Source: Bifidobacterium oedipodis (lineage in GTDB: Bacteria; Actinomycetota; Actinomycetes; Actinomycetales; Bifidobacteriaceae). Taken from it: a stretch of DNA of 64,000 bases. The DNA is taken from contig NZ_JAAIII010000002.1 in assembly GCF_012932425.1 (NCBI RefSeq), positions 310,001-374,000 of the forward strand, read 5' to 3'. Shown one piece after another: positions 1 through 9,070 of the stretch. The notes under the pieces were generated by a model. That model searched no databases and was not told the DNA's origin. It saw nothing but the letters and a program-made list of their open reading frames with translations. A program made the translations under genes and the position numbers. How positions within the stretch are numbered: the first letter of the stretch is position 1; every line of letters starts with the position of its first letter.

Positions 1-1
1 C

Positions 2-1027
2 CGCTACTTCATGGACAATGTGGCCGAGTGGATCTGCGAGGTCGACCGCGGCCAGCTGTACCCGTACAAGGGCAACTACACCACTTATCTGGAGACCAAG
101 GCCAAGCGTATGGAGATCCAGGGCGCCAAGGATGCCAAGCTTGCCAAGCGCCTGAAGGATGAGCTCGACTGGGTGCGCTCCTCCCCCAAGGCCCGCCAGG
201 CCAAGAACAAGGCCCGTCTGGAACGCTACGACCAGATGGAGCAGGAGGCACGCAACAACAAGAAGCTCGACTTCTCCGAAATTCAGATTCCGGCCGGCCC
301 GCGCCTGGGCTCCATGGTGCTCGAAGCCAACCATATTCACAAGGCCTTCGGCGATCGCGTGCTCATCGACGATCTGAGCTTCACACTGCCGCGCAACGGC
401 ATCGTGGGCGTGATCGGCCCCAACGGCGTGGGTAAGTCCACGCTGTTCAAGACCATCGTCGGACTGGAGCCGCTGTCGGGCGGCGAGCTGAAGATCGGCG
501 ACACCGTCAAGATCAGCTATGTTGATCAGAACCGTGCCGGCCTTGACCCGAACAAGAACCTGTGGGAGGCCGTGTCCGGTGGTCTCGACTTTATCGAAGT
601 CGCCGGCGTGGAAGTGCCGACGCGTGCCTATGTGGCCAGCTTCGGCTTCAAGGGTTCTGACCAGCAGAAGCTCACCGGTGTGCTCTCCGGTGGTGAGCGC
701 AACCGTCTGAACTTGGCACTGACCCTGAAGCAGGGCGGCAACCTGCTGCTGCTCGACGAGCCCACCAACGATTTGGATGTCGAGACGCTGGAGAGCCTGG
801 AGAACGCGTTGATCCAGTTCCCGGGCTGCGCCGTGGTTGTCTCTCACGATCGTTGGTTCCTCGACCGTGTCGCCACTCATATCCTCGCATGGGAAGGCGA
901 TGACGACAATCCTGCCAAGTGGTACTGGTTCGAGGGCAACTTCCAAGCCTATCAGGAGAACAAGGTAGCACGTTTGGGTGAGGAGGCTTCCCGCCCGCAC
1001 CGTCTGCACCGCAAGCTGACGCGCTAA
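2..1027 (+). CDS. ettA: ABC-F energy-dependent translational throttle protein EttA (5' end missing)
   Basis: This is the C-terminal part of an ABC-F protein; the frame is already open at base 2, so the gene starts before the window. ABC-F proteins bind the ribosomal E site and gate translation according to ATP/ADP level; they lack membrane domains. The visible part holds the charged linker (residues about 20-90, rich in K, R and E), then the second nucleotide-binding domain with Walker A GPNGVGKS, signature LSGGERNR, Walker B LLLLDEPTNDLD and the switch histidine SHDRWFLDR. The tail matches EttA (EGNFQAYQ followed by a basic end). A terminator hairpin follows about 80 bases downstream. Assignment to EttA rather than another ABC-F subfamily rests on linker length and the tail. 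Confidence 0.9.
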   Translation, partial: RYFMDNVAEWICEVDRGQLYPYKGNYTTYLETKAKRMEIQGAKDAKLAKRLKDELDWVRSSPKARQAKNKARLERYDQMEQEARNNKKLDFSEIQIPAGPRLGSMVLEANHIHKAFGDRVLIDDLSFTLPRNGIVGVIGPNGVGKSTLFKTIVGLEPLSGGELKIGDTVKISYVDQNRAGLDPNKNLWEAVSGGLDFIEVAGVEVPTRAYVASFGFKGSDQQKLTGVLSGGERNRLNLALTLKQGGNLLLLDEPTNDLDVETLESLENALIQFPGCAVVVSHDRWFLDRVATHILAWEGDDDNPAKWYWFEGNFQAYQENKVARLGEEASRPHRLHRKLTR

Positions 1028-1104
1028 TTATTCTCACCGGTGCGGCGTGATTATTCGTACCCATGCGCCGGTAGCGCACAGCACCGCACAACGCAGCATT
1101 ATGG

Positions 1105-1129
1105 AGTCCTCCCCACCTTGGGGAGGGCT
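1105..1129 (+). terminator. Rho-independent terminator after ettA
   Basis: A ten-base stem (AGTCCTCCCC pairing with GGGGAGGGCT, one G-T pair) around a five-base loop is followed by CTTTG. It lies 78 bases after the ettA stop. The rest of the 240-base gap up to the thioesterase start shows no gene; the thioesterase promoter must lie in its right half. Confidence 0.7.
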
Positions 1130-1267
1130 CTTTGCATGCGTACATCTGATAACCCGCTGTTCACACTCCATACGTACTCGTTACAATTCGAGCCGTTTGC
1201 CTTTACCGGCATCGGGCTAAAGTAAAACTCATTGCACACATACATCGATATGTTCGAAGGAGCATTC

Positions 1268-2188
1268 ATGACCCAGACAGACACCGTTACACCGTTGGAG
1301 CATCTGGTGAAAGTGCTGCACCTGGGCACTCCCTCCCCCTATCGTGACCACACGTACATCAACGGCGAAAGCCTGTACTTCCCCACCGGCCGCGTCTATG
1401 GCGGTCAGGTGATTGCCCAGTCGGTGGTGGCCGCCGCACGCACGGTTGATGTCGATCGTCTGCCCAATTCGATTCACAGCTACTTCATCACCGCCGGCGA
1501 CATTCGCCAGGATGTGCTTTTCGATGTGGAAAATCTGCGCGATGGCCGCTCATTCTCGGCCCGCCGCGTGAACGTCACCCAGTCCGAGGGCCCGATTCTC
1601 ACGGCCATCGTCAGCTTCCAGAAGCATGGCCAGTCCGGCGTGGAATTCAGCGACCCGATGCCGACCGATGTGCCTGATCCTGACAGCCTGACCTCCGCCA
1701 AGCAGCTGATGGAGCCATTTGCCGACCAGTCGCCGTTCGCGGACTATTATGCAACCAAATCCGCTTTCGATATCCGCCACGTCAGCAAAACCGTGATGCT
1801 CGGCTCCGATAAAAAGGCTTCGGCCGAAGACAGCGGCCATCAGCTGGTGTGGATGAAGGTTGACGGCCATGTCGATCTGCCGCAGCTGTGCCATCGTGCG
1901 ATTATGGCGATGGGTTGCGATCAGATCATGATGGAGCCGATTGTTCGCCGCGCCGGCCTTAGCTTCATGACTCCCGGCATGTCGTATGCCACCATCGACC
2001 ATTCGATTTGGTGGTATGCCGATGTGGATGTGAACGATTGGATGCTGTTCGTGCAGGATACATCGGTGGCCGGCCACGGCCGCGGTCTGGCCAAGGCCAA
2101 GGTGTATTCGCGCGACGGCAAACTGGTGGCGTGCATGGCGCAGGAGGCCATGATTCGCGTGCCGCAGACACCGGCCGCGAAAGCCTAA
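1268..2188 (+). CDS. tesB: Acyl-CoA thioesterase II (TesB family)
   Basis: A double-hotdog thioesterase that hydrolyses medium and long acyl-CoA to free fatty acid and CoA in the cytoplasm. The 306-residue length is close to the usual 285-300. Family features are YFPTGRVYGGQV near residue 40, SIHSYFITAGD near 72 and RRVNVTQ near 100 in the first hotdog, and the catalytic stretch TIDHSIWWY near residue 245 in the second. An upstream in-frame ATG at 1232 exists, but the ATG at 1268 has AAGGAG seven bases ahead, so I chose 1268. The gene ends 30 bases before the stop of the convergent DUF3180 gene. No partner gene suggests a specific pathway; membrane lipid turnover is the default inference. Confidence 0.88.
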   Translation: MTQTDTVTPLEHLVKVLHLGTPSPYRDHTYINGESLYFPTGRVYGGQVIAQSVVAAARTVDVDRLPNSIHSYFITAGDIRQDVLFDVENLRDGRSFSARRVNVTQSEGPILTAIVSFQKHGQSGVEFSDPMPTDVPDPDSLTSAKQLMEPFADQSPFADYYATKSAFDIRHVSKTVMLGSDKKASAEDSGHQLVWMKVDGHVDLPQLCHRAIMAMGCDQIMMEPIVRRAGLSFMTPGMSYATIDHSIWWYADVDVNDWMLFVQDTSVAGHGRGLAKAKVYSRDGKLVACMAQEAMIRVPQTPAAKA

Positions 2189-2218
2189 AGTATCGCAGCA
2201 GCGTTCTTACCGCTCGAT

Positions 2219-2785
2219 TTACTCGTCGCGGCCAGTCATATTGGTTTGCGTTGTGCTGGTTGCATTTGCCGCCGGCACAACGCCCCGGCGCTTGGCCTTC
2301 TGCTTCATTTTGGGGTGTTCCGCACCTTCGGATGGCGGCAGTTGGCATAGCCATTCGCCAATAATGCCGATAATCATATCGGCCAAGCTCACCACCGCTG
2401 CGATGGCGCACTGCACAATCGCATCGTGATAGTACGCCGCTTCCATGTGGCTCAGACTCATCAGAATCTGCCCCACATACCAGCCGGTCAACGCTGCGCC
2501 CGCCAAGCCCAATGCCTTGGCCAGCACCAGCGTATATACGGCCACCGTAGGATTGACGAAGCTATGCGGCCGCTTCTTCGGATCAGTGTTCGCGTATTGA
2601 TGCACTTGCAATGACAGCACCAGCACCGCCACGCCCAACAATGCCAGCAATCCGGCAACCAGCCAAGGCGTACCAATAAGTGACAGCCCGGAACTCTCGC
2701 CGTATACGGCCAATCCGGTTCCGGCCAGCAGGCCTATTGCCAGGGCAATCGCATATTGCCACCATGGGGTGCGTTTCGCCTTCAT
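2219..2785 (-). CDS. DUF3180 family membrane protein
   Basis: A 188-residue membrane protein. It starts with a short basic stretch (MKAKRTPWW), then hydrophobic segments near residues 10-27, 38-60, 85-105 and 120-145, followed by a basic cytoplasmic tail. The loop KKRPHSFVNPTVAVYTLVLAKA, seen here around residue 70, is typical of DUF3180. In actinobacteria this family is regularly found just after folK, as here, where it follows the FolB-FolK gene by 94 bases in the same direction. Function is unknown; the fixed position suggests co-transcription with folate genes rather than a proven role in folate synthesis. Start codon chosen from GGAGG just ahead of the ATG. Confidence 0.8.
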   Translation of the reverse strand: MKAKRTPWWQYAIALAIGLLAGTGLAVYGESSGLSLIGTPWLVAGLLALLGVAVLVLSLQVHQYANTDPKKRPHSFVNPTVAVYTLVLAKALGLAGAALTGWYVGQILMSLSHMEAAYYHDAIVQCAIAAVVSLADMIIGIIGEWLCQLPPSEGAEHPKMKQKAKRRGVVPAANATSTTQTNMTGRDE

Positions 2786-2879
2786 CCGGCCTCCTTGTTC
2801 GCTGCGTTCACGTGCGCTGACGCTGTATTAATGATGTATTGACTTGGGGTTACTGATGTTTGTTGTCCGTTGCGCTGGC

Positions 2880-4424
2880 TTACTGTTCGATAATCCAATG
2901 ATCCGACAACATGCCCACCTGACCGGCGTCCGGTGCCATAGCCAGCAGGAAGGATACGGGATCGCCCGCCAGTGTGGCGTTCGGATCCATATCCATCCAC
3001 GGTGCCAGCACCGAAGCATGTTCACGGGCCGAGGGCCAAGGCACGCGGCAGTGGGGTTCGTCGGCGCTCACGCCTTCCATATCCACCAGATCAAGGTCGA
3101 TGGCTTTCTCATGAGTGGTTTCGATGGTGCCCAGTGCAGCGATCAGATCCGCTGCGGGCAGGTTGGTTTCCACCTGCACCACCGCGCTCATCGCATCCGG
3201 GCCATCAAAATGAGAGACGTGATACAGCGGTGAAATGCCCTGCACTTGTACGCCCGGAATACCATCCAGTGACACGATGGCCTGGCGGAACATACGTTCA
3301 GCGTCGGTGGAGGTGGAATCCATGGAGATTACGGCCGCACGCCACAGTGGAGTGGCAGATGCCGGCTGCTGGGCGGATGCTGCGGCTGGCGAACCGGTCT
3401 CCCCAGATGTTTGGACAGGCGCATCATCTGCCGGCGCGTTGTCGGTGTGGGAGGCGAGCATCCAATCCTCGCAATCCAGTCGCACGGCGTCACGGTCGGC
3501 GGCCTGTGCCAGCAAATCGGTAACCAGTCCGCCGTGTGCGCCGGCCAGCCGCGCATTGGGATTGAGCGCGTTCCATGGTGCCAGCACAAAGGCTCGCTGC
3601 CATGCGCGCGGGTGGGGCAGACATAGGTCGGGGTCGGCGCTGGTGACACCGTCAAAGTCGATGATGTCAAGATCCAATGGACGTGACTGCCAGTGATCCT
3701 CACGCACACGGCCATGTGCCGCTTCAATGCCTTGCAAAGCGGCGAGCAATTCGTGCGAGCCCATTGTGGTTTCGATTTCCACCACGGCGTTGAGAAAATC
3801 CGGTGTGCCATCGGCCATGCCCCATGCCGCAGTGCGATACAACGGCGAAATACCAGTTACTTGTGTGCCGGCCAATGCATCGATGTCGCGCACTGCCGCA
3901 CGCAAAGTCTGGGCGACCTCGCCCACATTGCCGCCAAGAGCCACCACTGCATGGTGCAATGGCGGGATGTTCGATGCGGGCGCGCTATGCGCAGCTTCCG
4001 CACCTGTGCTGATGTCTGCGTTGCTTACAGCGGTATCTGTACCAGCTGCGGCACGGCCAGTCGTAGCGCGGGTGCGCGAAATACTGACGGCCACGTCGTC
4101 GAACGGTACGGTGATGGGCGCATGCGGCTTATGCACAGTGACGTCAACCGCGGTAACGGGTTCGATGTCAAGGATCCGGTCGGCGATCAGCTGAGCCAAG
4201 CGTTCGATCAGATCGACATGCGCACCTTCGATGACTTCGACAATCGCCTTGGCCGCGCGCCCATAATCAACGGTATCGTTCAATGCGTCGCTGCGCCCGG
4301 CTGCAGCCAGGTCAAGATACAGCACCGCATCCACGATAAAAGGCTGGGCGCGTTCATGCTCGAAATCGAGCACACCATGCGTGCCATTGGCACGCACGCC
4401 GGTCAGGGTGATGGTGTCGGTCAT
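2880..4424 (-). CDS. folKB: Dihydroneopterin aldolase / HPPK fusion with an extra, degenerate HPPK-like domain
   Basis: A folate biosynthesis fusion of 514 residues. Residues 1-120 are FolB (7,8-dihydroneopterin aldolase): TLTGVRANGTHGVLDFE at the start and DVTVHKPHAPI near 95. Residues about 160-330 are FolK (pyrophosphokinase): VVALGGNVG, SPLYRTAAWG, the FLNAVVEIET strand and the catalytic stretch HWQSRPLDLDIIDFDG, then LPHPR. Residues about 360-514 are a third unit that copies the HPPK fold (SPLYHVSHF, AVVQVET, DLDLVDMEG, VPWPSAREHASVLAPW) but lacks the ALGGN start and the RxxHWxxRP segment, so it is probably inactive or regulatory. Start at 4424 (MTDTITL) rather than 4490 because the domain begins there and GAAAGAAG precedes it. 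Sits between folP and DUF3180. Confidence 0.88.
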   Translation of the reverse strand: MTDTITLTGVRANGTHGVLDFEHERAQPFIVDAVLYLDLAAAGRSDALNDTVDYGRAAKAIVEVIEGAHVDLIERLAQLIADRILDIEPVTAVDVTVHKPHAPITVPFDDVAVSISRTRATTGRAAAGTDTAVSNADISTGAEAAHSAPASNIPPLHHAVVALGGNVGEVAQTLRAAVRDIDALAGTQVTGISPLYRTAAWGMADGTPDFLNAVVEIETTMGSHELLAALQGIEAAHGRVREDHWQSRPLDLDIIDFDGVTSADPDLCLPHPRAWQRAFVLAPWNALNPNARLAGAHGGLVTDLLAQAADRDAVRLDCEDWMLASHTDNAPADDAPVQTSGETGSPAAASAQQPASATPLWRAAVISMDSTSTDAERMFRQAIVSLDGIPGVQVQGISPLYHVSHFDGPDAMSAVVQVETNLPAADLIAALGTIETTHEKAIDLDLVDMEGVSADEPHCRVPWPSAREHASVLAPWMDMDPNATLAGDPVSFLLAMAPDAGQVGMLSDHWIIEQ

Positions 4425-4526
4425 AATATGCTTCTTTCTGCCGATTCGTGTGCCCGATTGGTCCCTCGTCCCTCCATAGAGGAGACGCACTAGGCGCGGT
4501 GCTGCGAATGAACGGGCTGCTTGGGA

Positions 4527-5450
4527 TTACTTGCTGTAGGCGCGCCAGATATTGCCGGCGATAACGGCTGCGCGGCTGCGCGGCACATCGTGCACGCGCA
4601 CGGCCCATGCGCCATGCTCGGCGCACAGCGCAGACAACGCCGCGGTGACATTGTCCTTGGCTTCAAGATCCAGCGTCAGCCCGCTGGGAGCAGTCACATC
4701 ATTCGCTGCTGCGCTATTCTCAGCCGGTGCCTGATAGCCGGCGTCGGTAAGCATCGCGCCGATGAAGCGCTTGCGCGACTGGCCGATCAGCACCGGGTAG
4801 CCGGATGCCCTAAACGTATCCAAGCCGACCAGCAACGGCAGATTATGTTCAATGCCCGGCTTGGAGAACCCTAGGCCCGGATCAATAACGATCCGTTCGG
4901 GCTGCACACCCACGGCCAGCACACCATCGACCTGATGCATAACCTCGTCGTAGACATCCTTGAGTACACCGTGCTCGTACACCGAGGTGTCCATGTCCGG
5001 CGTCGCGCCCTTGGAGCCGGCGAGCCAGCCACGCCAATGCTGCACGATATACAAGCAGTCATGGTCAGCCACGACGTGCGGCAATTCAGCATCCAGCGTG
5101 CCGCCGGACACATCATTGATGATCTGTGCACCTTCCTCAAGCGCGGCGGCGGCCACCGAAGCGCGCGTGGTGTCGATGGACAGCACTGGATTAGCCGGCA
5201 TCAGGGCCTTTACCGCGCCGGTGATGCGGGCCAGCTCGTCGGCCTCGGAGACGCGCTTGGCACCAGGGCGCGTGGATTCCGCACCGATATCGATAATGTC
5301 CGCGCCGGCGGCCATCATGTCACGGCCATGGCGCACAGCGGCGTCCGGGTCGAGCCACAGGCCTCCGTCCGAGAAGGAATCCTCGGTGATGTTCAGCACG
5401 CCCATCACCATCGTGTTCGGATTGTCATGCAATGCTTGCAGATTCGTCAT
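4527..5450 (-). CDS. folP: Dihydropteroate synthase
   Basis: Joins 6-hydroxymethyl-dihydropterin diphosphate and p-aminobenzoate to dihydropteroate; the target of sulfonamides. The 307-residue protein carries MGVLNITEDSFSDGG near residue 15, DIGAESTRPGA near 55, SIDTTRASV near 100, INDVSGG near 120, IDPGLGFSK near 200 and IGQSRKRFIG near 230, all pterin- or phosphate-binding loops of DHPS. The C-terminal VRVHDVPRSR is also conserved. The start at 5450 is preceded by AAAGGA; the ATG at 5498 is too far out. It lies between folE and folBK, all on the minus strand, so the three genes supply successive steps from GTP to dihydropteroate. Confidence 0.95.
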   Translation of the reverse strand: MTNLQALHDNPNTMVMGVLNITEDSFSDGGLWLDPDAAVRHGRDMMAAGADIIDIGAESTRPGAKRVSEADELARITGAVKALMPANPVLSIDTTRASVAAAALEEGAQIINDVSGGTLDAELPHVVADHDCLYIVQHWRGWLAGSKGATPDMDTSVYEHGVLKDVYDEVMHQVDGVLAVGVQPERIVIDPGLGFSKPGIEHNLPLLVGLDTFRASGYPVLIGQSRKRFIGAMLTDAGYQAPAENSAAANDVTAPSGLTLDLEAKDNVTAALSALCAEHGAWAVRVHDVPRSRAAVIAGNIWRAYSK

Positions 5451-5576
5451 ATTGTGTCCTTTGCCGCCGACCGGTCTTGAGCGACTGGCCGGCATCATAG
5501 TGGTTCGACTGCCGCCTTCATGTCTACACCTTAAATATCTGGGGCATCGCCTGCGGGCAGACTGGCAGGTTCACGT

Positions 5577-6224
5577 TCAACGGCTTTGCATAATCAGGCT
5601 CATGGCTTCGGCGCGGGTGGCGGGGTTGCGCAGCATTCCGCGCACCGCGGAAGTGACCGTGCGCGCTTCGGACTTCTTGACGCCGCGCATCGACATGCAT
5701 AGGTGCTCGCATTCGGTTACCACAATCACGCCGCGCGCACCCGCATAATCGACCAGTGCGTCGGCGATCTGCTGGGTGAGCCGCTCCTGCACCTGCGGGC
5801 GACGGGCGTACACCTCAACCAGACGGGCCAGTTTGCTCAGGCCCATCACACCGTTCTTATCGGGAATGTAGCCCACATGCGCCACGCCATGGAATGGCAG
5901 CAGATGATGCTCGCACACCGAATACAGTTCGATGTTCTTGACCAGCACCAGTTCGTCGGTGGCCACGTCGAAGTGCTTCTCCAGCACGTCCGCGGGTGAG
6001 GCGGACAGTCCGGCGAATAGCTCCTTGGAGGCGCGGGCGATGCGATCCGGGGTGTCACGCAGTCCTTCGCGGTCGGGATCCTCGCCGATGGCCTCCAGGT
6101 ACATGCGCACGGCTGTGCGCACGGCCTGTTCATCAACAGGATGTGCAACAGGATGCGGCCGGGTGGCCTGTTCCGTCACGCCCGATGCCACAGCAGCCGG
6201 CTGTGAGATATTCTCTTGCGTCAT
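5577..6224 (-). CDS. folE: GTP cyclohydrolase I
   Basis: Converts GTP to 7,8-dihydroneopterin triphosphate, the first step of folate synthesis. The core is complete: [12 protein letters not shown] with zinc-binding Cys and His near residue 112, [10 protein letters not shown] near 140, [10 protein letters not shown] near 153, and [14 protein letters not shown] with the second zinc Cys near 180. The N-terminal 30 residues are a poorly conserved extension. GGGAG lies just before the ATG. It is separated from ftsH upstream by a strong terminator, so the folate genes probably have their own promoter in the 110 bases between 6225 and 6334. A 126-base gap to folP holds no visible gene. Confidence 0.95.
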   Translation of the reverse strand: MTQENISQPAAVASGVTEQATRPHPVAHPVDEQAVRTAVRMYLEAIGEDPDREGLRDTPDRIARASKELFAGLSASPADVLEKHFDVATDELVLVKNIELYSVCEHHLLPFHGVAHVGYIPDKNGVMGLSKLARLVEVYARRPQVQERLTQQIADALVDYAGARGVIVVTECEHLCMSMRGVKKSEARTVTSAVRGMLRNPATRAEAMSLIMQSR

Positions 6225-6300
6225 TATGCTCTCCCTCTACCGGTTTGCACCGGCTCCTTCACCTGCCATCACAGAAGACATGAGGCTCTACAAAAGTAAA

Positions 6301-6327
6301 CAGGCCCGGCCTTGCGGCACGGGCCTG
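6301..6327 (-). terminator. Rho-independent terminator after ftsH
   Basis: The arms CAGGCCC and GGGCCTG flank a short loop. Read on the minus strand, the stem is followed by TTTACTTTTG. It begins seven bases after the ftsH stop, so it ends the dacB/hpt/ftsH transcript and isolates folE. Confidence 0.85.
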
Positions 6328-6334
6328 AATGGCG

Positions 6335-8443
6335 TTATTCGCCCGGTTGCATGCCCACCGAACGCTTCAGCGAATCGGGGATTTCGACCGGCGGCTTGTC
6401 AGAGTCGGGGCGCAGGTTGTTGGACAGCCACACCTCACGCTTCGGTGCTTTCTTCACGTTGGCGAAGATTGCAGCCAGCTCCTTTTCGTTCAACGTCTCC
6501 TTGACGAGCAGCTGACGCACAAGTTCGTCAAGCACGTCACGGTTCTCGTTGATGATGGTCCACGCTTCGGTGTGCGCGGTTTCCACAAGCTTCAACACTT
6601 CATCGTCGATCACTTCGGCGGTGCGGTCGGAGTACTTGCGCGGCTGCAGGCCATCCATCACGGTGGTCTGTTCGTCGTCATCCGCCCACTTGATTGCGCC
6701 AAGCTTGGTGGAGAAGCCGTACTGCGTCACCATGGTGCGGGCGATGGCCGTGGCCTTCTCAATATCGTTGGAGGCACCGGTGGTCGGATCGTGGAACACG
6801 ATCTCTTCGGCGGTGCGTCCGCCCATCGCGTAGGCCATCTGGTCGAGCAGCTGGTTACGCGACTGCGAATATCGGTCGGCGGTCGGCATCACAGCGGTGT
6901 AGCCCAAGGCACGGCCACGCGGCAGAATCGTCACCTTGGTCACCGGATCGGTGTCGTTAAGGGCTGCGGCGACCAGCGCATGGCCACCCTCGTGGTAAGC
7001 GGTGTTGCGCAGCTCGTCGAGCGCCATGCCCTTGGACTTCTTCTTCGGGCCGGCCTGCACACGGTCGATAGCCTCGTCAATGGCACGGTTATCGATCAGC
7101 TGGGCACCGGCACGAGCGCACAGCAGTGCGGCTTCGTTAAGCACGTTGGCCAGATCGGCACCGGTGAAGCCCGGCGTGCGCACGGCGACCATATGCAAAT
7201 CGACGTCCGGCACGAAGGGCTTGCCCTTGGCATGCACCTTCAGAATCGCCTCACGGCCTTCGAGATCAGGAGCGGCCACGCCCACCTGACGGTCGAAACG
7301 GCCCGGGCGCAGCAGTGCCGGGTCAAGCACATCAGGACGGTTGGTGGCGGCGATGATGATGAGGTTGGTGTCGTTGTTGAAGCCGTCCATTTCGACGAGC
7401 AGCTGATTCAGGGTCTGCTCACGCTCGTCGTGGCCGCCACCCATGCCGGAGCCACGCTTGCGGCCGACAGCATCAATCTCGTCGATGAAGATAATGGCCG
7501 GAGCATTCTTCTTCGCCTCGTCGAACAGGTCACGCACACGAGAGGCACCCAAGCCGACGAACATTTCAACGAAGTCGGAGCCAGCCATGGAATAGAACGG
7601 CACACCTGCCTCGCCTGCGATGGCACGGGCCAGCAGCGTCTTACCGGTGCCAGGAGGGCCATACAACAGCACACCGCGCGGAATGCGCGCGCCCAGCGCC
7701 TTGTATTTGGACGGATCTTTCAAAAAGTCCTTGATTTCTTCGACTTCGGCCACGGCCTCGTCCTCGCCGGCCACGTCGGCGAACTTGGTGGTGGGGGTCT
7801 GGCCTTCAAGCAGCTTGCCGGAGTTCTTCTTGCCACCCATGCCGAACATGCCCGAAGCACCGCCCATGCGGCTCATCAGGAACCAGAACAGACCGAAGAA
7901 AATCAGGAATGGCAGTATCGAACTGATCAGATAGCTGACCATGCTGGTCTGCTGAATATTCGAGGTCCAACCGCGCGACAGGTCGGCCTTCTCCACCGTC
8001 TGCGCCACCTGCGCACCTTGGGCGAAGGTGTAGTAGAACTGCACGTTCTTGCCGTAGTTGGTGGTTTTGCCGGTCTTCGAATCGGTTTTGCTGAAGTCGG
8101 CCTTCAGTTCAAGACGCACTACCTGCTTGTTGTCAGTGATTTCGGCGTAATCGGCCTTGCCGTCCTTAAGCAAGGCGAAACCATCCTTGGTGTCGATGGT
8201 TTTGGTGCCGGTTCCGGCGAACATCTGGAACATCAGCACGCACATAACCACCAGAATCGCGCCCCACAGCCACGGCGACTGCCAGACCGGGCGGTTCTCG
8301 TTGCTGTTGCCGTTGCGATTGCCGTTGTTGCCGCCATTGCCACGGTTGAACGGATTATTGAACGGGTTACCGTTATTTCTGTTGTTGTTCGGGTTATTCG
8401 GATTCGGGTTGTTCCCGTTTCCTGGCCCCTGGGGGAAACTCAT
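6335..8443 (-). CDS. ftsH: ATP-dependent zinc metalloprotease FtsH
   Basis: Membrane-anchored AAA protease that removes misfolded membrane proteins and short-lived regulators. Order: an Asn/Gly/Pro-rich N-terminus (residues 1-48), a membrane helix near 53-70, an extracytoplasmic domain, a second helix near 165-185 ([17 protein letters not shown]), the AAA domain with GPPGTGKT near 265, Walker [13 protein letters not shown] near 320, the [22 protein letters not shown], and the protease zinc site HEGGHA near 480. At 702 residues it is longer than the E. coli protein, mainly because of the N-terminal repeat-like tail. AAGGAG precedes the ATG, and the hpt stop codon lies three bases upstream, so the two are translated as a unit. 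Confidence 0.96.
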   Translation of the reverse strand: MSFPQGPGNGNNPNPNNPNNNRNNGNPFNNPFNRGNGGNNGNRNGNSNENRPVWQSPWLWGAILVVMCVLMFQMFAGTGTKTIDTKDGFALLKDGKADYAEITDNKQVVRLELKADFSKTDSKTGKTTNYGKNVQFYYTFAQGAQVAQTVEKADLSRGWTSNIQQTSMVSYLISSILPFLIFFGLFWFLMSRMGGASGMFGMGGKKNSGKLLEGQTPTTKFADVAGEDEAVAEVEEIKDFLKDPSKYKALGARIPRGVLLYGPPGTGKTLLARAIAGEAGVPFYSMAGSDFVEMFVGLGASRVRDLFDEAKKNAPAIIFIDEIDAVGRKRGSGMGGGHDEREQTLNQLLVEMDGFNNDTNLIIIAATNRPDVLDPALLRPGRFDRQVGVAAPDLEGREAILKVHAKGKPFVPDVDLHMVAVRTPGFTGADLANVLNEAALLCARAGAQLIDNRAIDEAIDRVQAGPKKKSKGMALDELRNTAYHEGGHALVAAALNDTDPVTKVTILPRGRALGYTAVMPTADRYSQSRNQLLDQMAYAMGGRTAEEIVFHDPTTGASNDIEKATAIARTMVTQYGFSTKLGAIKWADDDEQTTVMDGLQPRKYSDRTAEVIDDEVLKLVETAHTEAWTIINENRDVLDELVRQLLVKETLNEKELAAIFANVKKAPKREVWLSNNLRPDSDKPPVEIPDSLKRSVGMQPGE

Positions 8444-8446
8444 GCG

Positions 8447-9004
8447 CTATTCTCCTTGGTACACGGACGGCTTGAGGACTGCGATCGAATCGAGGTTGCG
8501 GTAGCGTTCGTCGTAGTCGAGTCCGAACCCCACCACAAACTCGTCCGGAATCTCATAGCCGGAGTACTTCACATCCACATCCACCTCACGGCGGGAGGGC
8601 TTGCTCAGCAGTGCGAACACCTCCACGGAGGCTGCACCGCGGCGTTTCAGCTCCTCGACCAGCCATGCGAGCGTGCGTCCCGAATCAATAATATCTTCGA
8701 CGATCAGAATGTGCCGGCCGCGAACATCGGCGCTCAAATCCTGGCGCACTACCACTTCGCCGCTCGACACGGTACCCGAACCATAGCTGGACAAGCTCAT
8801 AAAGTCGATCTGCACCGGAATGCTTAAGGCCTGCGTGAACGCCACCAAGGTGTTCACTGCCCCCTTGAGCACGGCGATAACCAGCGGATTCTTGCCCGCG
8901 TAATCGTGGCTCACTTGGGCCGCGACCGTATGGATTATCGCGTCGATCTGTTCTTTGCTGACCAACTCGTGGTCGATATCTTCCTCAACATCAGCGATTC
9001 GCAT
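8447..9004 (-). CDS. hpt: Hypoxanthine phosphoribosyltransferase
   Basis: Salvages hypoxanthine (and guanine) with PRPP to the nucleotide. The 185-residue protein has PLVIAVLKGAVNTLVAF near residue 40, SLSSYGSGT near 70 and the PRPP loop ILIVEDIIDSGRTL near 98, followed by FALLSKPSRR and the C-terminal VGFGLDYDERYRNL, which are all hallmarks of the HPRT family. It is sandwiched between dacB and ftsH on the minus strand, a conserved actinobacterial order. tilS, often found next to hpt in that order, is not present: only 66 bases separate hpt from dacB. No strong ribosome site is visible ahead of the ATG (GATAGAG at best). Confidence 0.95.
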   Translation of the reverse strand: MRIADVEEDIDHELVSKEQIDAIIHTVAAQVSHDYAGKNPLVIAVLKGAVNTLVAFTQALSIPVQIDFMSLSSYGSGTVSSGEVVVRQDLSADVRGRHILIVEDIIDSGRTLAWLVEELKRRGAASVEVFALLSKPSRREVDVDVKYSGYEIPDEFVVGFGLDYDERYRNLDSIAVLKPSVYQGE

Positions 9005-9070
9005 GCGCTCTATCTTGGCATATGCGAATGACGTGTTTCTGGCAACTTGCTGAAGAAAGGCTGCAAGCTT

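Noticed and set aside
6329..8827. An 832-codon open frame on the plus strand
   Set aside because: It is antisense to ftsH and hpt, is rich in His, Gly and Val as expected for the complement of GC-biased coding DNA, and has no domain.
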